From NCBI GenBank assembly GCA_030265145.1, contig JARBES010000120.1:10985476-11009475 (forward strand): a stretch of 24,000 bases of DNA, written 5' to 3'. The DNA is from Strongylocentrotus pallidus (taxonomy: Eukaryota > Echinodermata > Echinoidea > Camarodonta > Strongylocentrotidae). The notes under the pieces were generated by a model. That model did not search any database, was not told the origin of the DNA, and was given only the letters and a program-made list of their open reading frames with translations. Shown here one piece after another: positions 1-12,000 of the stretch (position 1 is its first letter; each line of letters opens with the position of its first letter). Made by a program: the position numbers and the translations under genes.

Positions 1-2186
1 ATACATCTTTCTGTGTACAGTGCTTGTTACTTTACCAAGACTGGGCCAAATTTATTATGATTTTGATGACTCTAGAACTTTGCAGTGCACACCAATACTT
101 ACATGCTACATGATCAACTTTTTCTGATCCATTCCACACCTTTTTTTTTCACGATTCAATCGAATTACCAGAACTCACCTTTATCTTTAACCCGTAGCTT
201 CTTATATTTATTACAAACGAAATGGGTTCAGGCTTACTTAGGACTTTAAAAAACTTTTATCCTTGCATCTTTCCTTCATATTCAGAACTTTCCAAAACAT
301 CATCATTATACTTTCATCTTTACCACTATATTTCGCAGAACTCTGAAGAACCGCAGAATTCCGACTTTCTTCCGTTCCGTTTTTCATCTGTCGCAAACAT
401 TCAGTCTATTATTGATCTTTTCAAAACTTATTTAAGCATCCAGCATGTTAACTCTTAAGAATAATGTTAAATGTACTGTTCATGCAAAAAAAAAGTATTG
501 CGAAAAACGCTACATAATCATACAGATACAGGCATATGGGGATGCAGGCATAGGTGGCCTCAGAGTTTAGTCCAAAGTTTCAAACTATATATTACGGTAC
601 TGATATTTAGAATAATTATTATTAGGGCATTTTAGGAAAATTATCACTTTGATGTCCTTTTGCGTAGGGAAATGAAAAATTAGAAAGTTTACGAACCCTT
701 TGCATCTTTACCCAAATTTATCCTTCCCTTGAAGATAGGAAAAATGGTCCTCTGGAGATCTTAAATTTCAAATGTGACTTCCAAAGTAAGAATATCTACT
801 AAACCCCGTTTGTCATCAAGATGAATGTGCGATTGTGTTGAAAGATATATTTCGGGTAAAATCTTCTTTTTAAAAGTTTTTCTTATTCCCTACAATGATT
901 AAAAACTAACTCACCATCTCCAATGCTAACCTCAAGAGCTTTAACAGTGAATCGTCAAAATGTTTTTAATCGGTAACTTACAAAAACTGTTTTCCTCACT
1001 TTCGGTTTCTTTATTCAGAGAGCTTCGTCAACCCTTTCTATACTTTATTTCCATGATTAGTTATCTTGTTACTCTTTATTTTCGTGATTACTCTTCTTGT
1101 AACTACATGTATAAATAAATCCTTCGGGGAGAAAAATGTATGTATTCTAATGGAAAACGTGACTCGTACACCCCCTTCCTTTTATCATCTCATTTAAAAT
1201 ATATTTAATGATCAAACATCTTTCTTTCTCCTAACCAACCTTTCGAAGCTCGCGAGGCCTGAGAAAAATAATAAGAAAAAAGATTCACTTAAGTTTTGGA
1301 TGTGATAAGGTCGACTCCCGCGACGAACCGTCGGTAGGCTCGCAAACCAATCGGAAAGAAAGTGATGCTTTATAGTCACCAAATCATTTCTAATATCCCA
1401 AAATGGAAGTGGAGCAGATGAGTGTAATCGATTTCTTAACAAAAAGCTGGCTACAACACATTTGATTTATGAAGGTGATTTGTATCGGAGGCCCTGGATA
1501 GCGATCATCAACCCACAAGGCACGGGGACCGAAGGCATGAGAAGAATGCCCAAACATCGTCAAGTGTCCGCTGCTTTTCAGATTGAACTCCCCTCAAAAA
1601 CTTTTCCCTTATTTTTTTGTTTTGAACAAGTCGCTTGATTTATATGCATTTTTACCATTGTTGACACGGGAAATTTGACATTTACAGAGCTTATTTTTCT
1701 TATTAGTTCTTATTAGCCACTACGGTCAAAATAAGACATGTTTTGAATGAAGTCATGTTGATTGAGACTAAAATATTTCCCCGATGAAATTTAAATATGG
1801 GTTTAAAAGATGTTTCCGTCTACATGTTTATTTTGCTTTTAATTTAGTGCTCGATTGAAATTTTACTCCACGTTCCAGACATTTTTGGAAATTCAGACTA
1901 ATGCCATTGTTTCGCGGAGTAATTATGATTACGTTTTAAAGTTAACTCAAGTACCCGACTCTGTCTACACATTTTCGCTTAAGGTTGTAAATTTATGTCA
2001 GATAACTTTCATCTATAGACAATTTTTGTCTTCATTTTTAACAGATATAGACCAAACCTGGCTAATTTCGTTGCTTTCTAGCGCTTCAATACCTCTTCAT
2101 TACATTACAATTTAGATCAAAAAGAAACATATGCAACGCACCTTAAGAGGTGAAACGAAAATGTGCCTACATAATTAGTTAGGCTT
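1..2186. other. AT-rich intergenic, no gene supported
   Basis: Only short unrelated open frames. A local rise in GC and CpG at about 1240-1560 coincides with one open stretch on the plus strand (see findings). Nothing else recognisable. Confidence 0.6.
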
Positions 2187-2330
2187 TATAATAATAATAT
2201 TTCTGCCCGCACACAGATGTAGATCAATGTCTTGCCAATGATATTAGTGCCGCGCTGGGATTCGAACCATATACCTTGTGATCGACGGTCCGGTGACGTG
2301 TCCACTCGACCACGACACCTTGTCTACGGT
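2187..2330 (-). mobile_element. tRNA-derived SINE
   Basis: The minus strand reads GTCGTGGTCGAGTGG (A box, 2302-2312) and GGTTCGAATCCC (B box, 2258-2268) with spacing like a tRNA-Ser-type internal promoter. It continues into CACTAATATCATTGGCAAGA and ends in TATTATTATT. A true tRNA is excluded because the 3' acceptor arm does not pair with the 5' end. Similar SINEs (SURF-type) are known in sea urchins. Confidence 0.8.
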
Positions 2331-3764
2331 AGATGTAGATGTATTGCGATCAACCTTGGTTATGCCTATTTCTATCGTGCCACAGAATAGAAATTAAACT
2401 TTTTTTCTTCAATTTTTCGAGATAAAATTGGAGCAATTTTATATGTTATTGTCAAGGGTGATCATGTCTAAACAACTGACAACATTACTGTCCACTGTGG
2501 TAAGTGTGATATCATATGTCACACAATAGACCTTTGTAAGACTATAACTGTTTTCAATAGGACAGGCTCATTTTACACTGGACATTGTGTGCGCGTTTGT
2601 GGGAGTGCGCGCGTTCATTTTCTCACATTGTAATTCAAATATCTGTAAAACCTTTCCGATGTCTGTATATTTTGTCAAGGGCATTTCTGAGTTATAACTT
2701 GGAGAACGTAAGGCGTTTTAATAGTGCTAATAGCATCCATATCTTTTTAAGCGTCGCTTCTTATTTCTATGATCCTCAAGTTCAGCATATCAATAATCAA
2801 TATGACTTATGAAACACAATGGAAGGATACCAAAGTCATTCGATTTTTTTTTCTAGGTCATCTAAGTGGTGTCATGTTTCTATAAGTGAACCATATAGCA
2901 AGATGACCCAAGGGCCAATTTTCACGCTGGACAGCCTGATTGACCTCGGGGGCCTCCGACCAATTTCTCGTCTGGTCAGCGGACTAGCCGTAGTCAGATT
3001 TCTCCCCAATTAGACGAAATAGTGAGACAACCTCTGAATAAGAGATGAGCAACAAATCATGCCCCCTGGCTTTGATTATCTCCAATTTAGGGGTGACAAA
3101 TTACAAGGAGGCGAGTTTATAGGTCGCGTTTGATCGAAGCCTTTAATATTCTGGCAGTCATTTCATGATAAATAGTTATTGCTGTTTGCTCCGCTTCCTT
3201 GGTGCTTCCTAACAAATTTAGGGCAGTACTCTATTTATTTATTTAACATTTTAGTTTCACCGCCTTTTTCAAAGTATCGTATTTCATAACTTTTTTCAAG
3301 GTTAAACATTTTTAAAGCCTTGTTGAATTGTAAAACTATGATTGAATATCGAAAGAAAGCACAGAAATTCTTTTTTAGTGTAAAATTGTTTGTTAAAAAA
3401 GTATTACTGTTTGCTTCTTCCTATGTCGCAATCTACCTCCGCTTGTTGTTGTCTTTTCATTTTTGAATCGATCTCTTATTTCTCTATACTCCTTTTCCAC
3501 GAATTATGATATATATATCTACTCTATATCTATTCCACATCAGTTTATGTCTTATAACATTTGGTTTTCACATCAGGTAATAAAACTTGCTCAGTATGAC
3601 AATGAGCAGTACATCATAAAAAATACATACAAGGCATGATGCAAACTGTGCCCAAAATATTGCAAAACGCTTCACAATTAAATATCTCCTGCTTTTATAC
3701 TTCTCATTTCATAAGGAATCTTGGTCGTTAAATGCAGTCGTAACATTAAGGAGATGAAGACAGA
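2331..3764. other. Intergenic, nothing recognised
   Basis: AT-rich with a short more GC-rich patch at about 2900-3010. Two short open frames lack motifs, plausible splice context or composition bias. Confidence 0.55.
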
Positions 3765-3847
3765 GAGATGAATACAGAGAGAGATAGAGAAAGAGAGAAG
3801 GAGAGAAAGAGAGTGAGAGAGAGAGAGCGAGAAAAAGAGAGAAAGAT
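3765..3847. repeat. (GA)n purine tract
   Basis: About 80 bases almost purely A and G on the plus strand with runs of GAGAGA. The minus-strand open frame over it (Ser/Leu-rich) is a low-complexity shadow. Confidence 0.9.
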
Positions 3848-4610
3848 GAAGCGCCATTTGCTATCATATGTCGCCATACCCACAATTCCAAATAAATAAT
3901 ACAATCAAATTGGATGTGCTTACTAATCAAAACAGAAACTAAGAAAGAGAATAAGATTCATATTTTCTTTTGAGATGCCGCCGTGGATGTTTTACGATTT
4001 CTTTAAGATCTTCATCTGGAGCCTTGCCGTCGCGATGACATCTATTATTCATCTTGTAATTTTTTTCTCTCTCTCTAATGCACGCACATTCGTTTTAACT
4101 GCCATCTCTTCCAAGTTCAATAGTTCGTATATCTTCTCTAAAGTTTACCCTTGTAAGCCTAGCAAAGTAATCGATCCCTCGGAAGTCATCAGATCCAGTA
4201 TTTATTCATTTCTTTAGGGGAAACCAAGGTCCTCATTTCTACAATCTTTTGGCATCTTTATTTTTATTTTTTACTTTTATCAATTTATTAGTTTGATATT
4301 AATGTCTTCCCTTTTTCCAGCCAAGATAAAAACTTGATATGAATAATTTAAATATTTTTTTTGCAAGAAAATGTGTTTCAGGAGAACCCAACCTACATAA
4401 TAATGGAAAGAAGGAAAACTATATGAGGTATAAAAAATAGTAACTTGTAGTGTGTCATGCAAGAGAGAAGTCTGGACGAATAACTTGAGAATACTGTAGA
4501 AAGAAGATAAGATATCAATTGATGTGGGTTTTTTTTTTTTGTGTGAACACAACCTGGACCTAGAAAAGTAGAAGTTCAATAAATATCTGCCAAAACACGA
4601 GTAAAATAGA
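3848..4610. other. Intergenic, nothing recognised
   Basis: An 80-codon plus-strand frame at 3975-4217 has no recognisable motif and is Ser/Ile/Phe-rich, as expected of AT-rich chance frames. A small GC-rich patch at 3970-4045 is unexplained. Confidence 0.5.
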
Positions 4611-4833
4611 GAGAAATGGAGAGAGAGAGAGGGAAAAGGGAAGAGGGTGAGAGGAGAGAGAATAAGGGACATGATATGCATGAGGGGAGAGAGGGATGGA
4701 CAGGAAAATAGGGAAAATGGGATAGAGAAAGAGAGAGAGACACACACACACACACGCGCGCGCACACATTCACACACCCAGATACAGACACAGAGAGAGA
4801 GTGAGAGAGAGGGGGGAGGGGGGGGGGGGAGAG
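4611..4833. repeat. GA-rich tract with central (CA)n and poly-G
   Basis: GAGAGA-type purine DNA, then (CA)n with CGCGCGCG at about 4740-4770, more (GA)n, then a G run at 4811-4829. Open frames on both strands here are low-complexity (Arg/Glu on plus, Ser/Leu/Phe on minus) and are not genes. Confidence 0.92.
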
Positions 4834-5034
4834 AAGGATTTTTTTTTTTAATTCTTCCTTTCTTAGTCTTAATGTGTTTTGTTTACCTCTTTCATATGAT
4901 TAAAAGATTCCAGTAATGCCAAGCCACCATTGCAGCTATATGACGTCATACTAATGTTATCAAAAATACACTATTTTTCACATTCTGTCTCGATCCCACC
5001 TCTCTCTGCATTTGCTTCTTATCCCCCTCCTTTT

Positions 5035-5116
5035 ATGTCGCTGTCGACATCCCCCTCCCCCTCTCTCTCAACGACACGCATACACACACCTACACCCCCC
5101 CCCCCTCTCTCTCCAT
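5035..5116. repeat. CT/C-rich pyrimidine tract
   Basis: Plus strand is nearly all C and T with a short ACACACAC insert and a run of 12 C. It is roughly the inverse composition of the GA tract 250 bases to the left. Overlapping Ser/Pro-rich frames are artefacts. Confidence 0.9.
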
Positions 5117-5524
5117 TTTCTTTCAATCTTCTTTTTGGTACATCTGAAGTCATATCTCCATCTTCTTTCTGCATCTTACCTTCCTGTGCTCACACACAAT
5201 AAAAAAAGCTATATAAAGTTATATGTAAGCCTCTGCTTTACAATGAATAAGGACACATCCTAAAAGATTCCCTCTGTAAATCTAATAAAACACTACATTA
5301 TTCTAATTAAATGCTCCTAGTATTCCGGGTGATGCCCTATACTGACGGGTCTTGTGTAAAACCACCATAATTAAGGATATTCTCATCATCCTAAAACTTC
5401 CCTCACCCTCGAGGTTACATGGCAAGTTCAGAATCTGGCCGGATCTTCAAAACAGGAGTATATCTGGAAAATACTTGTTTTGAATATGTTAGTAAGCTGG
5501 TCTATTGGTAGTCTTACCTAATCT

Positions 5525-5610
5525 GGTGTCAGCAAATTATGATGCAATATACATGGACACCGACTACCGTGTGGCTTTATACAAGTCCATGAAACAAAAG
5601 TGATTATCAT
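5525..5610 (+). repeat. Diverged repeat related to the exon-5 duplication intron
   Basis: GGTGTCAGCAAATTATGATG, then a T/GTG-GCTTTA-ACAA block, then GATTCAT. It resembles 12948-13030 and 14338-14412 (GTGTCAGTAAATT.TGAGGC...CAGC.TTA.ACAAATTTTGAATCAT). It seems to be an old interspersed family, with the other two copies related by segmental duplication. Confidence 0.5.
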
Positions 5611-5840
5611 TATGATTCATAATAAATAAATGAATATCAAGAAGCACATGTTGTCTCATGATGAATGACAGAATAACATTTATTCACAACATGCAGGAAT
5701 GTACATTAGACACAATGAGCAGCAGGAGAAAGAAGTGTGTGTGTGTGTGGGTGGGGGTGGCTCTCAGGTTAAGGGGCAATTATTTGAACATTTGAAGGAA
5801 CTATAATAGAATTACAGACTGTTTGAGCACCATTTCACAT

Positions 5841-6004
5841 CTTAAGCTACGGTCACAAAGATTCGTACGAACGATTATTTCGTACGAACGATAATATTGT
5901 ACGAATCTCCGTTTTTCCATTGTCTTCCCGAATTTCCATTGTCTGAAAATCGTTCCTATGGCGTTCGTAGCAGTTCGTAATGGCATTTGTGACCGAGGCT
6001 TAAG
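5841..6004. mobile_element. TTAA-flanked MITE with GGTCACAAA ends
   Basis: The ends are GCTACGGTCACAAA and, inverted, GCCTCGGTCACAAA, each next to TTAA. Inside are repeated CGTACGAACGAT words and ATCGTTC/GTTCGTA inversions. About 164 bp, no coding capacity; a minus-strand open frame across it is not a gene. Confidence 0.82.
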
Positions 6005-7334
6005 TTACATGAAATACATGTTTATAACAAATTAAACGTTCCGAAATGCCCCCCCCCCCCCTTTTTTTGTTGTTGATGTTATATTCCAGGTAATCCAACA
6101 AATTTTGGAGAAACAAAAATCATCACATTTACCCAGCTTCCCCTGCAGAAAAATAGATGACCACCATCTTAGCTCACCATCTTAGCTGTATTAACATTTA
6201 TTTTCCATTGAGTTCAAGTTATACCTAATGCTTACCTTTAATAAATATGCTGGCAAATTGACTTCCTTTTAAAAAAATATACATGTACATGTATATCAAA
6301 GTCCTTTTGGGATATGTCAATATTGTTATCAAAACAATAGCTAAATCACAAAATGGGAGTGATCATTTAATCTTGTGCTATTTTTCAAGGTTATTACATC
6401 ATTTTACATGAATTTGCAAGTCACAAATCATTGGGGCAGAAAAATAGCATTAAAGAGCATATCCAGAGTGGAATACATGTATTTTATACAAATGTGATAT
6501 TGAAATCTGAGGGAATATGAAAACACCCCAAAATGCATTCAAATTGAATCAAATTAAGAGCAGTAGAACTATGTATCACCTTTAAACTGCCAGAATACAC
6601 ATAAAGCTCCCATTTTTGCATGTGTCTCTGCAATGCACATGTGCAAGGTCTCCATCAAAATATTGTATTATGAGTGGAAGAAAAATAAAAAACTTTTTTA
6701 ACATTAATCATTCAGACAATACTTTGATATAGATTTTACCCCCTTAAATTTTCACTCATGATTCCCATATAAAGCTGTTTAGTAAAATTTCATTCAAAAC
6801 TGGTCAAAATAATGAATAGAACTGCACATCTTTATCATCGTGAGAAAAAAATGTTTTAAATTTGAACATCATGTTTTCTCGTTAGTTTGAGATGATTTTT
6901 TTTTTTTTTTTAAAATATTTTTTATAGATGTGAACAGCATCAAACATTCTGACCACTGGGATAACAATTAAATACTGACAAGAAAATAATGATTTGGATC
7001 ATAAATCATACAAACAGGTAATGGAAAACAAAGACAAAATTTAGGTGGGCCCTAATTGAGGCTTGTAATACGTCTGTCATATACTTCTGCACATTGATTC
7101 AACAGTCAAAACTGAATAGACGCTGTTAATACTATTAAAACCAACAAGAATACGTCTACAGAACATCAGGTGATAAATCATGTGATAAACATAGCTACAA
7201 TAAAAACAACACACATGTAGAGACAATTCTAATACAATCCTATCATAATTAAATACTTAAAAATGAAAATTCTGTTTATAATTAAACTCTAAAAGTTTCA
7301 GTGCAAATTGTGTCCCTTCTATCTCAAATATATA
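6005..7334. other. AT-rich intergenic, possibly MLF downstream region
   Basis: Poly-C/T run at 6048-6068, a palindromic ACATGTACATGTAT at about 6282-6295, and a 15-base T run near 6898. No open frame or conserved motif. No repeat ends seen. Confidence 0.6.
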
Positions 7335-7524
7335 CAGTCAAACCTGCTTTAGAGACCACCTATTTAGAAAGACCACTTGTCTGTAAAGACCGCATTTTTT
7401 GTTTCCCTTGAATACCGTTTTCCATTGAATCCTGTACTAAAGGAACCTGTACATAAAGACCACCTGCCTATAAAGACCATTATTTATGTTTCCCTTGAGT
7501 GGTCTTTATATACAGGTTCCGCTG
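7335..7524. mobile_element. Inverted-repeat element CAGTCAAACCTG...
   Basis: 190 bp with ends CAGTCAAACCTGCTTTAGAG and, inverted, CAGCGGAACCTGTATATAAA, then GACCAC in both. TA lies on each side. The interior repeats TAAAGACCAC and TTTCCCTTGA. It is a small non-autonomous DNA transposon; the open frame inside is a shadow. Confidence 0.8.
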
Positions 7525-7850
7525 TAATAGACCAGTTCATGGTTAGCACATTACTGCAATGACCCCGAAATATCCACAGAGCTTCAAAACATGAAGAGGT
7601 CCCACTTTGTACATTTTGTAATAATCACTCCTACATCGATGGAGGTGCTACATAAATAGCCTTTGTGTCCCCTTTTCAAAGAATACTCCCACCTGTGTAT
7701 CATGGAGTGCACTGCTTGTGCATAAATGAATAAAGATTACATAACTTTCATGAGCACGTATCCAGTATTTCGTCTCCGTGTATTTCACAATTTGTTCTGC
7801 AATGACCTTTATCTGCTCGTGCTCAGACTGCAACCGTGAACTGGCTTATT
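7525..7850 (-). mobile_element. 326-bp MITE, copy 1
   Basis: The ends TAATAGACCAGTTCATGGTT and, inverted, AATAAGCCAGTTCACGGTT match. It is homologous along its whole length, in inverse orientation, to 14880-15208. Both copies show a similar 60-residue frame ([11 protein letters not shown]...), but conservation is of the DNA as a whole. It directly abuts the preceding element. Confidence 0.87.
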
Positions 7851-8356
7851 CAAATGGGATAAAAGGACGGTCAAACTCATGTTACACAATCTTGCACAGA
7901 AAAATAGTATTGACAAATACATGTCATATTTGTGGGTAACTTTCCACGTACAGTGCCCTCAAAAACGGCAAACAAAAATATGTTGAATAATGCTTGAAAT
8001 GAACAATCCGAAAACTTATTGTAATAATAGTTAAAATCAGATAAATGTTATAAATATATTCCATCAATAAACATACATGTACATGTATATACATTATCTT
8101 CCAAAACACATCCCTTCACAAACACATTTCTAACATTTTGCAGAAATGGCTTGGTAATCTTTATTCAAAATCTTACCACAGAATTTCAACAATGATCATA
8201 CAAGCATCACTAATCTCCATTCCATTTCTCTTAATGTACACCACATTCAAGCCTTTGGTCTTGTAGTATATTTGAACTCTGTTTCTCAATCTTTAACATG
8301 AAAATGTAAGAATGAGCACTCTGCATTTCATGAAAAGATTATGTTCCTTCGACGTA

Positions 8357-8752
8357 CAGTAATCATTCCTTTTTTTTGGTGTGAATTTCATCAAAACAAA
8401 AAGAATACAATTTCAGTAAAATATAAAGAGTTTCCATTGTTTCCGACCAAATTTCACCAATGTTTGCTTACATTTTCATAAGTAACCATTACAGTAATCA
8501 TTACTTTTTTATGTGTGTATTTCATCAAAACACAAAGAATATAATTTCAGTAAAATATAAAGAGTTTCCATTGTGTTCCGACCAAATTTCAACAGTGTTT
8601 GCTTACATTTTCATAAGTAACCATTACAGTAATCATTACTTTTTTATGTGTGTATTTCATCAAAACACAAAGAATACAATTTCAGTAAAATATAAAGAGT
8701 TTCCACTGTTTTTCGACCACATTTCACCAGTGTTTGCTTAATATATTTTCAG
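8357..8752. repeat. Three-unit 135-bp tandem array
   Basis: Units start at 8357, 8492 and 8627, each with CAGTAATCATT. They share TTTCATCAAAACA, TTTCAGTAAAATATAAAGAG and GTTTGCTTA. Units 2 and 3 are closest to each other; the last is cut short and diverges at its end. Because 135 is a multiple of three, an open frame reads through two units; this is a repeat artefact rather than a protein. The array starts about 90 nt past the MLF stop and may be transcribed as 3'UTR. Confidence 0.92.
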
Positions 8753-8809
8753 TTTGTTTTTGCTTGGAACAGCATTCATGTGACAGATAATATATTACAA
8801 GGATGACTT

Positions 8810-8815
8810 TTTATT
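8810..8815 (-). promoter_or_regulatory. Possible MLF polyadenylation hexamer AATAAA
   Basis: The first AATAAA on the minus strand after the MLF stop lies about 29 nt beyond it. Using it would give a very short 3'UTR. The hexamer is common in AT-rich DNA and further ones lie downstream, so the real site is open. Confidence 0.25.
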
Positions 8816-8843
8816 TTAATACTGAGCGTTTCTGCTGAATGTC

Positions 8844-9015
8844 CTAGAAATCCCTCTGTCTGCCGCCTCTGCTCGCTCCCTGAGGTCTGGCTGGGGTTGG
8901 CTGGCGATGGTAGGGATGGGCGTCTTCGGACGTCCTCTCGGATCGATCAAATCGGACGGACTGGGGATTGGCTGGGTGGTGCCTTACAGGCCTTTGTTCC
9001 CTGTCGTGCATGTAT
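8844..9015 (-). CDS. Mlf: MLF terminal coding exon 8
   Basis: 172 nt from acceptor TTACTGTAG|ATACATG to the TAG stop. It encodes [20 protein letters not shown], a middle [17 protein letters not shown], and an Arg/Gly/Pro-rich end [10 protein letters not shown]. It is clearly more GC- and CpG-rich than its surroundings. The low-complexity basic tail matches the disordered basic C-terminus of MLF proteins but is not conserved residue by residue. Confidence 0.88.
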
Positions 9016-12000
9016 CTACAGTAACCATGGCAACAAAGTGTAAGACATGAATAGAGATGATCTCAAAACAAGAATCAAACGGGAGACAATGTTTCATGGA
9101 CTGAGCACCATGATAATATATTAGGTCCTTTTCTACTAAGATTTAAACCAGACACTGCCTTTAAAGCCTGTCTGCACTAGTTTGGCTAGGGGGATTAGAC
9201 CTCCTGCAAGGTCACCGACAGGTGGTTATCTCATCAAATCAGCTCTCAATTAACTTAAGAAAAAGGGGATCATGGGGGACCAACAGGCACCTATTAGGCA
9301 TTGTTTGCTATATAGGGTGGGGCTTTAAGCTCAATCTAAAGTTGAATGAACAAAGGAAGAAAGACAAAGGTCTGGTCTGGTAAAGACTAAATTTCTCTTC
9401 TTTAAAAAAAAAGTGATTTTAGTCCTCGCATTAGGTTAACTTTAATAATTGGTAGAAGAAGGGACCAAGAGTTTAAAACATTTTGGTTTTCCAACCAGGA
9501 AGGAAAAAAAAAGGGATTAAAGTATAAAGCATGGGAATATAATCACTTGGTACCAAATGAAGTTAAACATAAAAAATACACCAAGGAAGAAAAAGAAGCA
9601 AAGAAAGCCATCTTACTCTCTGCCATCTGTAACAGCCAGCATGGCTGGCCTACTGTCTTCCACGGCGCGTCCCCCTCCACGGTGAGATCCTGTTTTCTGC
9701 TTCCATTCATTGTCAAATGTAGGTGCATCACCTGTATGAAAAAAAAAAAAAAAATTCTATTGTAAGAAGTACACTACAAAATAGTTTCATTGTATGCGAG
9801 ATATTCGTGGCTAACTTTATACACACAATTGCCATAGTAAGAGAACATACAAATATAGTTGTCTTCAGATATTTCTCTATAATCATTTATTTTGTTATTT
9901 TTATGGACCAATAATTACATGTAATTTGATGATTTGTTAATTATTTGTTTACCGGTATTCTTTTGAATATAGTGCATTTTTCACTTCTTTCACTTTCTTT
10001 CACTTTATATGTAGTATACCAGATCTCAATAAACATCTCCATATTTGCAATTGTAATTCTACCCTACTAAAGTGCATAGAGACTGTTTGAGTAGTATACA
10101 ATATATAAGAATCTACTTATAATTATTAATATGGCCATGTTCAAAAAGAATATTTCTACATCATGTTTTGTAGCTAATTCCTGCATGAGACCTTGCACTT
10201 CTCAAAGCACACAAATATGGAGAGCAACGTGAAATCTCAATTCACTATAAATGCTGTGAGAGATTTTGCTTTGTGTTTCCACAAGCGATAAAAACGTTTG
10301 CAGCAACACATCATCTCAAATCACTGCCCATACAGAAATTAATAATTTGTGTGTACTCGACAAACAGGAGAGTTATCCATGACTACGTCACAATCCACTG
10401 ACCGTACTACCAAATTGAGATTTGCATAGACTAATAGTGATCTCATATTTAAAACATTCATAACTTTCTTATTATTGGTCCGAATTATTTCAAACTTTCG
10501 CCATTCTGTTTATCTTATTTTGTGCTTTCATAAAAATAAAATGTAGTGTATCCCTATTGCAGCCAACATCAAATTCTGTAGAACTTTGCAGGAGTTATGA
10601 ATATGTCACGTATGTCCAACTGTGATATTTAAATGTTAGCAGTGTCCTAGTATTCAAATTATGCAAGGAAACTTGTTTACTTTCTAGACTTCACTGTCAG
10701 ACACTATTGGGTGACTGACTGACTTCTTTTTTTTCTTTGGTAATAACTAATGACATACATAAAATGAGCTGTAAAATGTACATGAGCATAGGCACACATC
10801 AATAACCCACTTCTTGTAATGGCCAAAATTAAGCTGATTGAGTCTTTGCACAGCATATAAAATGTACGACCATACAGTAAATCAGACTATTTTCATCGCA
10901 TAATATTTGAAACGGTCGATATAATTCCAAATGAAGGCATTTACCAGTTCTAATCTTTTCAGGAGAGTTGTTAGTTGGCATTAGCTCTTGTTTACCATAG
11001 GATTCACACAAGTTTATATTTTCAACCTGCAAAAGAGACACACCACCTTAAAACATATTTCATGGGTGGATTGCCCTTAAATCATCTCCCTCAAGTCAAT
11101 GGATGTAAACAGTTTGACAAGGATGACAGACATATTTGGCCTTCCCTAACTGAAACTTTCTCTTTAAAGCCCGACGGTACTACTTGTAGCTACTTGTGCC
11201 CTCTATATAGCAAACAATGCATAAGCGATGCCCGTTGGTCCCCCATGATCCCCTTTTTCTTATGTTAATTGACAGCTGATTTGATGTGATAACCACCTGT
11301 CAGTGACCTTGCAAGGAGGTCTAATCCCTCCTGGCCAAACTAGTGCAGATGGGCTTTTACCTCTGTAAGGTATGACTTACTCTCATCTATATTCAGAAAG
11401 TCTTGTTTCTCCTCCTGGTCTCCCGTTCTTGTATTCTTGGATTTCTCGATCACGTGTCCTCTTTCATCTGTAACACAAGGAACAAGATTCATATCAAAGT
11501 TAGTGAAATAATCATAATAATAATAATATAATGCACTTATATTGCACCATCTATCTAGTTAAACTATCCCAAGGCGCATTATGAAATAAGAAAGTTAGGA
11601 AGAAGTGCAAAAAGAGACTACAGGATAGTACAAAGTGTGTTTATAACTACTGTCACTTACTGTATGACTTTGAAAACAAGACTGCCTTCAGGTTAGACTT
11701 CAAAAATATTAAGTTTCTAATAATAATAATAATAATAATACATTACATTTATAATGCGCTTAATACAATGTTTCTAAGCGCAAGAGAACGAAGAAAGGAT
11801 AAGGAAGGAAAAGTGAGAAATACTAAAGAAACATATTAAAAACATTGAATTACAAGTAAACGGCAAAGAAGAATGTGACATTACACACAAAAAAACACGT
11901 ATATATGAGCTGGTAATGTGTATGTGTATGTAAAAATCCATCTCAAACAGCAAAACAACCCACAGGAAACAGGAAACAAACCCACACCGATTCTTATTTG

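Noticed and set aside
2258-2330. tRNA-Ser-like gene on the minus strand
   Set aside because: The two promoter boxes fit, but the acceptor stem does not pair and the sequence continues into a SINE body and ATT-rich tail.
3975-4217. 80-residue plus-strand frame
   Set aside because: No motif, no splice context and a composition expected of AT-rich chance frames.
4280-4916. Several overlapping frames on both strands, up to 165 residues
   Set aside because: They translate GA/CA microsatellite and homopolymer DNA and have no non-repetitive content.
8460-8741. 93-residue plus-strand frame with an internal protein repeat
   Set aside because: It is a reading of two 135-bp tandem units; the frame is kept only because the unit is a multiple of three.
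10940-11024. Apparent exon between MLF exons 6 and 7 (CTTTTGCAG|GTTGAAAATATAAAC, reading [15 protein letters not shown])
   Set aside because: Joined to exon 6 in phase it gives A|GT TGA, an immediate stop. Exon 7 joins exon 6 directly and restores the conserved [12 protein letters not shown] motif.
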